A stretch of 7,096 nt of DNA from an uncultured Collinsella sp. GTDB lineage: Bacteria > Actinomycetota > Coriobacteriia > Coriobacteriales > Coriobacteriaceae. Shown here piece after piece: positions 1 to 6,404 of this stretch. Position numbers and translations under genes: made by a program. Position 1 is the stretch's first letter, and each line of letters opens with the position of its first letter. A model generated the notes under the pieces. That model worked only from the letters and a program-made list of their open reading frames with translations. It was not told where the DNA came from and searched no databases. The stretch spans positions 1 through 7,096 of the forward strand of contig CAKUHM010000072.1 in NCBI GenBank assembly GCA_934655835.1. The letters run 5' to 3'.

Positions 1-9
1 ACCATCTTC

Positions 10-32
10 GCCTGTATTGCGACTATACAGGC
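10..32. repeat. Short perfect inverted repeat, 8-bp arms
   Basis: The arms GCCTGTAT (10-17) and ATACAGGC (25-32) are exact reverse complements around a 7-nt spacer. No T-run follows on either strand, so it is not a convincing intrinsic terminator. It could be a protein-binding dyad or the tail of an upstream transcript, but the upstream gene is not in the window. The surrounding stretch 1-72 contains no recognisable coding region. Confidence 0.35.
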
Positions 33-72
33 AAGCCCCCGGCGTGACAAAGGGGCCGCCCCATCACGCGTA

Positions 73-139
73 AGTTGCGGCGGAATAGCTCCTGTTTGGG
101 GGTGCGGAGGCCAGATTTAGGAACTATTTCACCGCAACT
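73..139. repeat. Long imperfect palindrome / hairpin of about 67 nt
   Basis: AGTTGCGG (73-80) pairs with CCGCAACT (132-139). After a C/A mismatch (81/131), GGAATAG (82-88) pairs with CTATTTC (124-130), with one G-U. After a second C/A mismatch (89/123), TCCT (90-93) pairs with AGGA (119-122). Weaker pairing continues toward a G-rich tip at about 100-110. On the opposite strand both C/A mismatches become G-U wobbles. There is no adjacent T-tract, so this is not a standard terminator. Its size and near-complete pairing suggest a dispersed palindromic element (REP or MITE-like) or a structured leader RNA. The pairing is seen directly; the role is inferred. Confidence 0.6.
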
Positions 140-144
140 GATTG

Positions 145-234
145 AGGGATTTTTGCCCTGCCGAAGCGATGGCTCGCTGCATCCACGTGACGCGTGTTAG
201 AGTGGCGGACATCTGGGTCTACCCAGCCACACGC
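145..234 (+). promoter_or_regulatory. Possible structured 5' leader of the MFS gene
   Basis: Several short stems are packed just before the MFS start: AGGG/CCCT (145-148 with 156-159), AGCGA/TCGCT (165-169 with 174-178), GCGTGT/ACACGC (192-197 with 229-234) enclosing CTGGG/CCCAG (213-217 with 222-226). An alternative stem GTGGC/GCCAC (202-206 with 226-230) would compete with the last two. Competing stems before a transporter gene can indicate RNA-based control. I do not recognise a known riboswitch core, and the ribosome site at 241-244 is not visibly sequestered. The function is speculative. Confidence 0.3.
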
Positions 235-240
235 ATTATT

Positions 241-244
241 GGAG
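241..244 (+). promoter_or_regulatory. Ribosome binding site that decides the MFS start
   Basis: GGAG lies 8 nt before an in-frame TTG at 253. The reading frame is open back to a TTG at 142, but the intervening codons give a hydrophilic, non-MFS-like extension across the structured leader. The TTG at 253 places transmembrane segment 1 about 20 residues from the N-terminus, as is normal for this family. Confidence 0.6.
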
Positions 245-252
245 TTATTGTC

Positions 253-1482
253 TTGGCATCCGCATCCGCGTCTACTAGTAAGTCAACCGCTGCCGCGCTT
301 TCCCCTGCGCGCACCAACCTCTGTCTAGCGCTGCTCGTGCTGCTGGGCTTTTCGCTCGGCTGCTCGGAGTTCGTGGTTATCGGTATCGAGAGCGACCTGG
401 CGACGGAGCTCGGCATCTCGCTTGCCACCGCGGGCCAACTCATCAGCGTGTTCGCGCTGGTTTACGCCATCGCGACGCCGGTGCTCGCGCTCAGCACGGG
501 GCGTTTTCGCCGCTACCAGCTGCTCGTGTGCTATAGCATCGTCTTTGTGCTCGGCAACCTGGTCATGGCACTGGCGCCCAACTTCCAGGCGCTCTTTATC
601 TCGCGCATCATCCTGGGTTCCGTCTCGGGTGCACTGCTCGCCGTGGGTGTAACGTACATCCCCGAGCTGCTGTCCCCGCAGCAAACTTCGCTTGCCATCT
701 CGGTGGTATATGGTGCGTTTTCCGTGGCAATGGTCTTTGTCACTTCGATCGGCAAGTTCGTGGCCGACACGCTCGATTGGCACGTGGCCATGTACGGTAC
801 GCTGACCTTTGCCGTTTTGATCTGCGCCGCGCTCGTGGCGTTTATGCCGCGCGCTGGGCAAACCGACGAGCCCGCCACCTTTCGCGAGCAGGCGGGTCTG
901 CTGCGCGAGCCGAGCATCATCACCGGCATGCTCATCTTTTTGTTTGGTGTGGGGTCGGTCTATGTGTTCTACGGCTACGTGACGCCCTATCTGGAGCAGG
1001 TGTTGGGTATGGGCACGGTAGAAGCCAGTACCACGCTCATGGCCTACGGCGTGTTCTGCCTGATCTCGAACATCCTGGGCGGATGGATCGATGCGCGCTT
1101 TGGCATGAAGGCGCTGCTTGTGACGTTTGTGCTGCAGGCTGCGGCGTTGCTCGGGCTGTTTGCTGTGGGCGGCACCATGCCGCTCGCGCTGGTCTTTGTC
1201 TTTAGCTTGGCGCTGCTCATGTACCTGTTCTCGGTGTCGTGCATCACGCACTTTATGGACGTGGCTCGCAGCCGCCATCCCAAGTCGATAGTACTCGCGA
1301 GCTCGGTTGAGCCCATGGCATTTAACGTCGGCATCTCGTTTGGCACCGCAGTGGGCGGCGCCGTAGTAAGCGGCATCGGCATTGCCTACGTGGGCGCCGT
1401 TGGCGCCGCGTTCTCGCTCGTGGCCTGGGCGCTCACGCTGGTGACGATTAAGTTGGCGCGCTGGGAGCGCCACCGCGGGTAG
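253..1482 (+). CDS. MFS transporter, DHA1 (drug/metabolite efflux) type
   Basis: The protein is about 409 residues from the TTG at 253, a normal size for a 12-helix major facilitator. After a short Ser/Thr/Ala-rich tail, helix 1 covers about residues 22-44 and contains GCSEFVVIG, typical of the AraJ/YdhP/PbuE-like DHA1 branch. A motif-A-like loop, GRFRRYQ, lies near residue 83 between helices 2 and 3. A charged central loop (about 200-220) separates the two six-helix halves. It probably exports a small molecule by proton antiport; the substrate cannot be read from the sequence. The C-terminal part from about residue 240 is present again as a fragment at 5689-6209, which shares about 94% of residues. 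No clear intrinsic terminator follows the stop. The family assignment is firm; the start codon is inferred. Confidence 0.88.
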   Translation: MASASASTSKSTAAALSPARTNLCLALLVLLGFSLGCSEFVVIGIESDLATELGISLATAGQLISVFALVYAIATPVLALSTGRFRRYQLLVCYSIVFVLGNLVMALAPNFQALFISRIILGSVSGALLAVGVTYIPELLSPQQTSLAISVVYGAFSVAMVFVTSIGKFVADTLDWHVAMYGTLTFAVLICAALVAFMPRAGQTDEPATFREQAGLLREPSIITGMLIFLFGVGSVYVFYGYVTPYLEQVLGMGTVEASTTLMAYGVFCLISNILGGWIDARFGMKALLVTFVLQAAALLGLFAVGGTMPLALVFVFSLALLMYLFSVSCITHFMDVARSRHPKSIVLASSVEPMAFNVGISFGTAVGGAVVSGIGIAYVGAVGAAFSLVAWALTLVTIKLARWERHRG

Positions 1483-1634
1483 CGCAATTGCAGCCAAAAG
1501 CCACAGCACCGCCCACCATCTTTTGACCGCCCGGCGTTCGCTCCTGCAGCCATGCAACACGTCGTCTGCCGCCCAGGTCAGCATCTTTCCCGGCGCTATT
1601 TAACCACGCAAAACGCATCCTGTTAAGATTATCG

Positions 1635-1665
1635 CTATCGTTTTTCGCAATCTGAAAATCGATAG
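1635..1665. promoter_or_regulatory. Operator candidate 1 for the sugar operon
   Basis: The 12-bp arms CTATCGTTTTTC (1635-1646) and GAAAATCGATAG (1654-1665) are inverted repeats with one mismatch (1641/1659) around a 7-nt spacer. The core TTTCGCAATCTGAAA (1643-1657) recurs with 13 of 15 matches at 1681-1695. It lies 61-91 bp before the glvA start. The RpiR-family regulator encoded at the end of the cassette is the natural candidate ligand. The dyad is observed; the binding partner is inferred. Confidence 0.5.
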
Positions 1666-1668
1666 AAT
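1641..1668 (+). promoter_or_regulatory. Possible promoter overlapping operator 1
   Basis: TAGAAT (1663-1668) resembles a -10 box. A weak -35-like TTTTTC (1641-1646) lies 16 bp upstream. If correct, the RNA would start near 1675 with a leader of about 50 nt before glvA, and operator 1 would cover the polymerase site. The -35 is poor, so this may be an activator-dependent promoter or a wrong call. Confidence 0.3.
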
Positions 1669-1680
1669 CGCAGGTAAAGC

Positions 1681-1695
1681 TTTCGTAGTCTGAAA
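1681..1695. promoter_or_regulatory. Operator candidate 2 for the sugar operon
   Basis: TTTC (1681-1684) and GAAA (1692-1695) flank a 7-nt spacer, the same geometry as operator 1. The 15-bp cores differ at only two positions and the centres are 38 bp apart (1650 and 1688). It would lie near or just downstream of the proposed transcription start and about 15 nt before the glvA ribosome site. Confidence 0.42.
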
Positions 1696-1725
1696 TGGTC
1701 AATCCACACGAAAGGGGTTTACCAC

Positions 1726-3051
1726 ATGGACAAGAAAGCAGTTGTAATCGCCGGAGCCGGCAGCACCCACACTCCCGGCATCATCCAGAGCCTGTTGCAA
1801 AAGAAAAACGAATTGCCGCTGCGCAAACTCGCCCTGTACGACATCGACGAGAAGCGCATGCATCTCGTCTACGACATCATGAAGCAGTTCATCGAGCAGG
1901 AAGCTCCTGACATCGAAGTTGTCGTGACGACCGATCCCGAAAAGGCATTCACCGATGTCGACTTCGTCTTCGCGCAAATCCGCCAGGGTGGCCTTCAGAT
2001 GCGTCGCCAGGACGAGCGCATCCCTCTCAAGTACGGTTGCGTGGGACAGGAAACCTGCGGCGCCGGCGGTTCGATCTCCTATGGCATCAGGTCCATCCCC
2101 GGCGTCTTCGACCTCGTACGCTACGCCAAGAAATACAGTCCAGACGCCTGGATCCTCAACTATTCCAACCCCGCCGCAGTTGTCGCCGAGGCCACGCGTC
2201 GCGAGTTTGGCAACGACCATATCCTTAACATCTGCGATATGCCCACGGCTATCTTGCTCTCGTACTCTAAGATGCTCGGACTTCCCAGCTGGCGCGATAT
2301 CGACCCCATGTATTTTGGACTCAATCACTTTGGCTGGTTTACCAAAATCTACGACAAGCAGGGGCGCGATCGTCTGCCGGAGCTCCGTCAGATGATTCTC
2401 GAGCACGGCATGGCCGTGAGCGACAAGCATCACAAGGACAAGGACTGGATGCACACCTGGGGTCAATACGTCAAGATTGTGAAGGACTATCCCGAGTATC
2501 TGCCCAACAGCTACCTGCAGTACTACCTGTACTCCAAAGACATGGCAGATGACATGGACCCCAACTGGACGCGCGCCGACAACGTCATCAACGGACGCGA
2601 GAAGGAGATGTTTGCCGAGCACGACAAGTACCTGGCAGATCCCGCCAATTACAAGAGCCCCGTACAGAGCTTCACGGTCTTTGGCGACTTTATCGTCGAC
2701 GCAGCCGCCTCTATTGCCTACAACAAGTGCGAACGCTATCTCGTAATCGTCGAGAATAACGGCGCCATCCCCAATCTGCCCGACGACGCCATGGTCGAGG
2801 TCCCCGCCTACCTGCGCTCTTGGGGCCCCGAACCCATCAGCCAGCCTGCTATCTCCACCTTCTACAAGGGGCTTATCGAAGAGCAGAATGCCAGCGAGAA
2901 GCTCGCCGTCGACGCATATTACGAGCATTCCTACCAGAAGGCGCTCGAAGCCATCGCAATCAACAAGACCGTCCCTTCGACTACCGTCGCGCGCCAAATC
3001 CTCGACGACCTGATCGAAGCGAACGGCGATTATTGGCCGACCCTGTCCTAA
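1726..3051 (+). CDS. glvA: GH4 6-phospho-alpha-glucosidase (maltose-6'-phosphate glucosidase)
   Basis: This 441-residue protein matches the GlvA/MalH branch of glycoside hydrolase family 4 along its whole length. These cytoplasmic enzymes need NAD+ and a divalent metal and hydrolyse maltose 6'-phosphate and related alpha-linked disaccharide phosphates, releasing glucose 6-phosphate. The N-terminal Rossmann loop is GAGSTHTPG (10-18). The region GCVGQETCG (104-112), the NPAA motif (148-151) and the branch-typical CDMP (170-173) are present. By alignment from memory to Bacillus subtilis GlvA, Cys170 and His201 (in LNHFGW) bind the metal, and Asp171 and Tyr263 are the catalytic residues. None is missing. 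The ATG has AAAGGGG 8 nt upstream (1711-1717). It is first in an operon with the PTS permease, 24 nt downstream. The exact disaccharide used in vivo is not determined by sequence. Confidence 0.96.
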   Translation: MDKKAVVIAGAGSTHTPGIIQSLLQKKNELPLRKLALYDIDEKRMHLVYDIMKQFIEQEAPDIEVVVTTDPEKAFTDVDFVFAQIRQGGLQMRRQDERIPLKYGCVGQETCGAGGSISYGIRSIPGVFDLVRYAKKYSPDAWILNYSNPAAVVAEATRREFGNDHILNICDMPTAILLSYSKMLGLPSWRDIDPMYFGLNHFGWFTKIYDKQGRDRLPELRQMILEHGMAVSDKHHKDKDWMHTWGQYVKIVKDYPEYLPNSYLQYYLYSKDMADDMDPNWTRADNVINGREKEMFAEHDKYLADPANYKSPVQSFTVFGDFIVDAAASIAYNKCERYLVIVENNGAIPNLPDDAMVEVPAYLRSWGPEPISQPAISTFYKGLIEEQNASEKLAVDAYYEHSYQKALEAIAINKTVPSTTVARQILDDLIEANGDYWPTLS

Positions 3052-3075
3052 CTCCCCGCGCATCGAAGGAACATC

Positions 3076-4656
3076 ATGAAAGAAAGCAAGCTCTACAGCG
3101 AGTTCCAGAGACTCGGCAAGGTGCTCATGGCGCCGGTCCTCCTCCTGCCCGTTTCCGGCATTTTGGTCGGTCTGGGCTCCGCCCTTTCCAATGCTAACCT
3201 CATCTCGCTCTGCCCGTTTTTGGGCACCGAGCCGATGGTGATCTTTAGCACGCTCATCAAAGCAGCCGGCAACGTTATCAATGGTAACATCTCGGTTCTC
3301 TTTGCGATCTGCATCGCCTACGGTTACGCCAAGGCCGAGAAGGCGACCGCCGCACTCTCAGGCTTCATCGGCTACATGACCATGAACACGATCATGGGTC
3401 AGCTGCTTATCCTGCTGGGCACCATCGATCCCGCCAACCTGCAGACCGGTCAGAACGCCATCCTGGGTGTAACCACACTCGACACCGGCGTATTCGGCGG
3501 CATCATCATCGGCTTGGTAGTCGCGTGGATCCACAACAGATTCTATAAGGTGCAGCTTCCGCCGGTGCTCGGCATCTTCAACGGCACACGCTGCGTCCCC
3601 GCCCTCACCGTCGTTTTCGCAAGCCTGGTGGGCGTTGCGCTCGCCTTCGTATTTCCGTTTGTGCAAACCGGCCTAAAGGCCGCCTCGACACTCATCGATT
3701 CCACCGGGGTGTTTGGCGCGTTCATCTATGGCTTCTCCGAGCGCATGCTTCTGCCCTTCGGCCTGCATCATTTCATCTACCTGCCATTTTTCTTCACTTC
3801 TCTGGGCGGTAGCATCCAGGTTGACGGCCAGACCGTCGAGGGTGCTGTCAACATCTACAACGCCATGCTCAACACGCCCGGCATGATGTACGACATCGAC
3901 ATCTCAAAATACGTCATGAACGGCAAGGTGCTGTTCGCCATGTGTGGCCTGCCCGCGGCGGCGCTCGCCATCTACCACTGTGCCCGTCCCGAGAATAAAA
4001 AGAAGGTCGGCTCCCTCATGATCGCCGCCGTTATTCCGGCCGCCATCATGGGCATAACCGAACCGCTCGAGTACTCCTTCCTCTTTGTAGCGCCCGTACT
4101 CTATGTGGTCCACGCCCTGCTGTGCGGCATCGCGTATGTACTCACCTACCTGGTACAGTTCAATGTGCCCGGGCCTTCCGCCTTCGGCGGACCGCTCCTC
4201 TCGTGGATCTTCAACGGCATCATGAATGCCGATAAGGGCTCCAACTGGTTCTGGCTTATTCCGCTCGGCATCGCTTACTTCGGGATCTATTACGTGCTGT
4301 TCCGCACCTTTATCAAGAAATTTGACCTCAAAACCCCAGGCCGCGAGGATGATGACACGCAGGCAGCGGATGACACGTCGGCCATCGACTCCAAAGCATC
4401 TGTCCAGGTAAGCGAGCTCATCCCGCAGATCGTGGAAGCCGTGGGCGGCGCCGATAACATCTCGGGTGTCAACGCCTGCTTCACTCGCCTGAGGCTCAGC
4501 CTCAAAGACACCGCCCTGGTCAAGGACGATAGCGTCTTCACCAAAGACCTCGGCGCCAGCGCCATCGTGCACGTTGGCGGCGGTGTTCAGATCGTTTACG
4601 GCAATAAAGCTTCTGTCTACAAAGTCGAAATGAGAGAATACTTGGGCATGGAATAA
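3076..4656 (+). CDS. glvC: PTS permease EIICB, glucose/maltose family, alpha-glucoside type
   Basis: This 526-residue membrane protein has an N-terminal IIC domain (about 1-415) that takes up and phosphorylates the sugar. A charged, disordered-looking linker (about 418-442, with EDDDTQAADDT) leads to a C-terminal IIB domain (about 443-526). The IIC signature GITEPLEYSFLF is at 326-337. The IIB phosphocysteine is Cys468 in NACFTRLRLSL. There is no IIA domain here or elsewhere in the window, so phosphate must come from a glucose-type IIA encoded elsewhere, as for B. subtilis GlvC/MalP and E. coli MalX. AAGGA (3066-3070) lies 5 nt before the ATG. Coupling to a GlvA-type hydrolase makes maltose or another alpha-glucoside the likely substrate, not free glucose. 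The family is certain; the substrate is inferred from the neighbour. Confidence 0.94.
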   Translation: MKESKLYSEFQRLGKVLMAPVLLLPVSGILVGLGSALSNANLISLCPFLGTEPMVIFSTLIKAAGNVINGNISVLFAICIAYGYAKAEKATAALSGFIGYMTMNTIMGQLLILLGTIDPANLQTGQNAILGVTTLDTGVFGGIIIGLVVAWIHNRFYKVQLPPVLGIFNGTRCVPALTVVFASLVGVALAFVFPFVQTGLKAASTLIDSTGVFGAFIYGFSERMLLPFGLHHFIYLPFFFTSLGGSIQVDGQTVEGAVNIYNAMLNTPGMMYDIDISKYVMNGKVLFAMCGLPAAALAIYHCARPENKKKVGSLMIAAVIPAAIMGITEPLEYSFLFVAPVLYVVHALLCGIAYVLTYLVQFNVPGPSAFGGPLLSWIFNGIMNADKGSNWFWLIPLGIAYFGIYYVLFRTFIKKFDLKTPGREDDDTQAADDTSAIDSKASVQVSELIPQIVEAVGGADNISGVNACFTRLRLSLKDTALVKDDSVFTKDLGASAIVHVGGGVQIVYGNKASVYKVEMREYLGME

Positions 4657-4678
4657 ATCCGTCCCATAGCTTCACCAC

Positions 4679-4721
4679 AATGCTCCGGAGATGGCATATC
4701 CGCTCCGGGGCATTATTGTTT
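4679..4721 (+). terminator. Hairpin terminator or attenuator between permease and regulator
   Basis: AATGCTCCGGAG (4679-4690) pairs with CTCCGGGGCATT (4703-4714) over 12 bp with one G-U, around a 12-nt loop. ATTGTTT follows, a short and imperfect T-tract. The hairpin begins 22 nt after the permease stop and ends about 12 nt before the ribosome site of the regulator. Partial termination would give much enzyme and permease RNA and little regulator RNA. Confidence 0.75.
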
Positions 4722-4733
4722 GGAGTGATTTGA

Positions 4734-5534
4734 ATGTCGATGTACGAGGTCTATTCGAACCTCAGGTCTTGTATCGAAGACGTCGGAAAGGGCGGCAGCC
4801 TTGACGCCCACATCGCACTCTACGCCCTTTCCCATCACGACGAGATCCCAGAGCTCTCAATAGAAGAACTTGCCCGCGCGTGCAATACATCGCCCGCGAC
4901 CATCTCGCGCTTCTGCAGGCGCGTAAACGGCTCGAGCTTTCGATCGTTCAAAGAGCAAGTTGACGACTTCAACGCTTGGCTCCAGCGTGAGACAACCGAG
5001 GCAAGGGCGCATAAGCAAATCGATATACCCTGGTATTTCGATATCGTAGAGACCTCTTTGCTTGAAACAAAACGCCTGCTCACTGAGGATCGACTCGAGC
5101 AGGCCGTTGACTGGCTTCTCGATGCGCAAAATGTCTACGTATACGGAAGCTCATTCTCCAATCTCGCCGCCCGCTCACTCTGCGAAAAGCTGAGCCGCGT
5201 AAACCGACTGTGCTTCTCGTTTGGCTCCGTCAAGGGACAGGAGACGTCGCTCTGTCTGCTCCAACCCGACGATCTAGCCATCTTTGTATCGTTCTCAGGA
5301 AAGACGAGCCATATCTTCGATCTTTACGTTGAGGCCAAACGGCGAGGTTGCCGCGTTATTTGGATATCGAGCAACATGGCATTCGATAACAACGGGGCGC
5401 GTGAGCTCTTGCTACCCGTGAGCGCGGAGTCACTCAGCGAGTACTCGACCGCCTTGGTTGAGGGCATGAGCCTACAAAGCGCGGTTAACGCTCTGTATAT
5501 CAGCTGTGCAAATCGACTTCGGGCGCAGCGCTAG
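4734..5534 (+). CDS. RpiR-family transcriptional regulator (HTH + SIS domains)
   Basis: The 266-residue protein has the standard RpiR layout. An N-terminal helix-turn-helix lies at about 41-73 (LSIEELARACNTSPATISRF, then CRRVNGSSFRSFK). After a linker comes a C-terminal SIS domain (about 130-255) with the sugar-phosphate loops VYVYGSSFSNLA and FVSFSGKTSHI. SIS domains in this family bind phosphosugars, here probably a disaccharide phosphate or glucose 6-phosphate. The start is supported by GGAG (4722-4725) 8 nt upstream. B. subtilis GlvR, of the same family, controls glvA and glvC, so this gene most likely controls the operon it closes. Whether it activates or represses cannot be told. No copy of the TTTC-N7-GAAA dyad precedes this gene, so expression probably depends on read-through past the hairpin at 4679-4721 or on an unseen promoter. 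Confidence 0.92.
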   Translation: MSMYEVYSNLRSCIEDVGKGGSLDAHIALYALSHHDEIPELSIEELARACNTSPATISRFCRRVNGSSFRSFKEQVDDFNAWLQRETTEARAHKQIDIPWYFDIVETSLLETKRLLTEDRLEQAVDWLLDAQNVYVYGSSFSNLAARSLCEKLSRVNRLCFSFGSVKGQETSLCLLQPDDLAIFVSFSGKTSHIFDLYVEAKRRGCRVIWISSNMAFDNNGARELLLPVSAESLSEYSTALVEGMSLQSAVNALYISCANRLRAQR

Positions 5535-5688
5535 CCGCAAACACGCTAGGATTGAAAAGAGCGCACCTCACCATCGCGAGGCGTCCAAGCACACGAAAGG
5601 CAGCGCCAAAAAGAACAGCAAACACGTCATGCACTTGCCCATTCATCCCAAAACAGCACAGGCCGGCGCCCGATTGAAGGATCGGACG
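5535..5688. other. Spacer with no recognisable gene
   Basis: After the regulator stop there is no clear terminator, ribosome site or coding sequence. The stretch ends abruptly at 5688/5689, where homology to the MFS gene begins. It may be residual DNA at a recombination junction. Confidence 0.4.
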
Positions 5689-6209
5689 TCTACGGCTACG
5701 TGACGCCTTATCTGGAGCAGGTGCTGGGTATGGGCACAGTCGAGGCCAGCACCACGCTTATGGCGTATGGCGTGTTCTGCCTGATCTCGAACATCCTGGG
5801 CGGATGGATCGACGCGCGTTTTGGCATGAAGGCACTGCTGGTTACGTTTGTGCTGCAGGCGGCGGCACTGCTTGGGCTGTTTGTCGTTGGCGGCGCCATG
5901 CCGCTCGCGCTCGTCTTTGTCTTTTGCCTAGCGATGCTCATGTACCTGTTCTCGGTCTCGTGCATCACGCACTTTATGGACGTGGCGCGCAGCCGCCATC
6001 CCAAGTCGATGGTGCTCGCGAGCTCGGTGGAGCCCATGGCATTTAACGTCGGCATCTCGTTTGGCACCGCAGTGGGCGGCGCCGTGGTGACCGGCATCGG
6101 CATCTCCTACGTGGGCGCCGTCGGAGCCGTGTTCTCGCTCGTAGCCTGGGTGCTCACGCTGGTGACGATTAGGCTGGCACGCTGGGAGCGCAAACGGGCG
6201 AGGGCGTAG
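5689..6209 (+). pseudogene. C-terminal fragment of a second MFS transporter gene
   Basis: From 5689 the sequence aligns without gaps to 968-1482 of the MFS gene at a constant offset of 4721. By hand count there are 45 mismatches over about 503 bases (about 91% identity) and about 10 residue changes over about 168 codons, so most changes are synonymous. The frame is open, with no internal stop, and ends TAG at 6207-6209, two codons later than the intact copy. It covers roughly helices 8-12 and lacks the N-terminal half and helix 7. The first usable start is GTG at 5700, inside the homologous region and without a ribosome site. Homology stops sharply at 5689 and shortly before the stop. It is best read as a non-functional remnant of an ortholog that was under selection until recently. 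Confidence 0.85.
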
Positions 6210-6296
6210 GGGCGAACATAGCCCAAGGTGGCGAGCAACCGGTGAAAACCGCCCCATACGAGTAGTGTTTATCCGCCTGCAAGTTCCGGCAGCGCA

Positions 6297-6389
6297 ATTT
6301 CGTGTACTTCAGATACACGCTTTTCCACAATTTCGTGTATTTCAAGTACACGAAATAGTACTAAACTGTGTATCTGAAGTACACGAAAT
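6297..6389. repeat. Array of three 19-bp dyads at exact 33-bp spacing
   Basis: Dyad A (6301-6319), B (6334-6352) and C (6367-6385) each follow CGTGTA-N7-TACACG; in C the first base is T. The centres are 6310, 6343 and 6376, exactly 33 bp apart. Dyad B has 10-bp arms (ATTTCGTGTA at 6330-6339, TACACGAAAT at 6347-6356). A (6297-6319) and the reverse complement of C (6367-6389) agree at 22 of 23 positions, so the array is symmetric about B, although the spacers between dyads are not. It ends just before the ribosome site (6391-6397) of the ATPase gene. The likely role is a cooperative operator for that gene; the binding protein is unknown and could be the ATPase or a separate DNA-binding factor. 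Confidence 0.75.
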
Positions 6390-6404
6390 CGGAAAGGCGG
6401 CCCC

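Noticed and set aside
165..178. Fluoride-type riboswitch, suggested by a GCGATGG stretch
   Set aside because: The rest of the conserved core is absent, and the downstream gene is an MFS exporter, not a known fluoride exporter.
142..252. N-terminal extension of the MFS protein from TTG 142 or ATG 169
   Set aside because: The extension does not resemble MFS N-termini, it overlaps the stem structures, and a good ribosome site precedes the TTG at 253.
1454..1472. Hairpin TGGCGC/GCGCCA at the end of the MFS gene as a terminator
   Set aside because: It lies inside the coding sequence, has only six base pairs and no T-tract.
325..1584. A 419-codon minus-strand frame opposite the MFS gene, starting with a Trp/Leu-rich hydrophobic stretch
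   Set aside because: Only the first 30 or so residues lie outside the MFS gene. The rest is a His/Arg/Gln-rich mirror of the MFS coding strand. The only SD-like sequence, GGGAAAG, directly abuts its ATG and is too close to be useful. A remnant of a lost gene at 1483-1584 is possible but not supportable.
1699..3063. A 454-codon open frame on the minus strand opposite glvA
   Set aside because: It is antisense to a gene with intact catalytic residues along its full length. The encoded sequence has no recognisable domain and arises from the strong third-position GC bias.
6297..6389. CRISPR array
   Set aside because: The units are short dyads with alternating orientation, with only 14-nt gaps and three copies. 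There are no cas genes.
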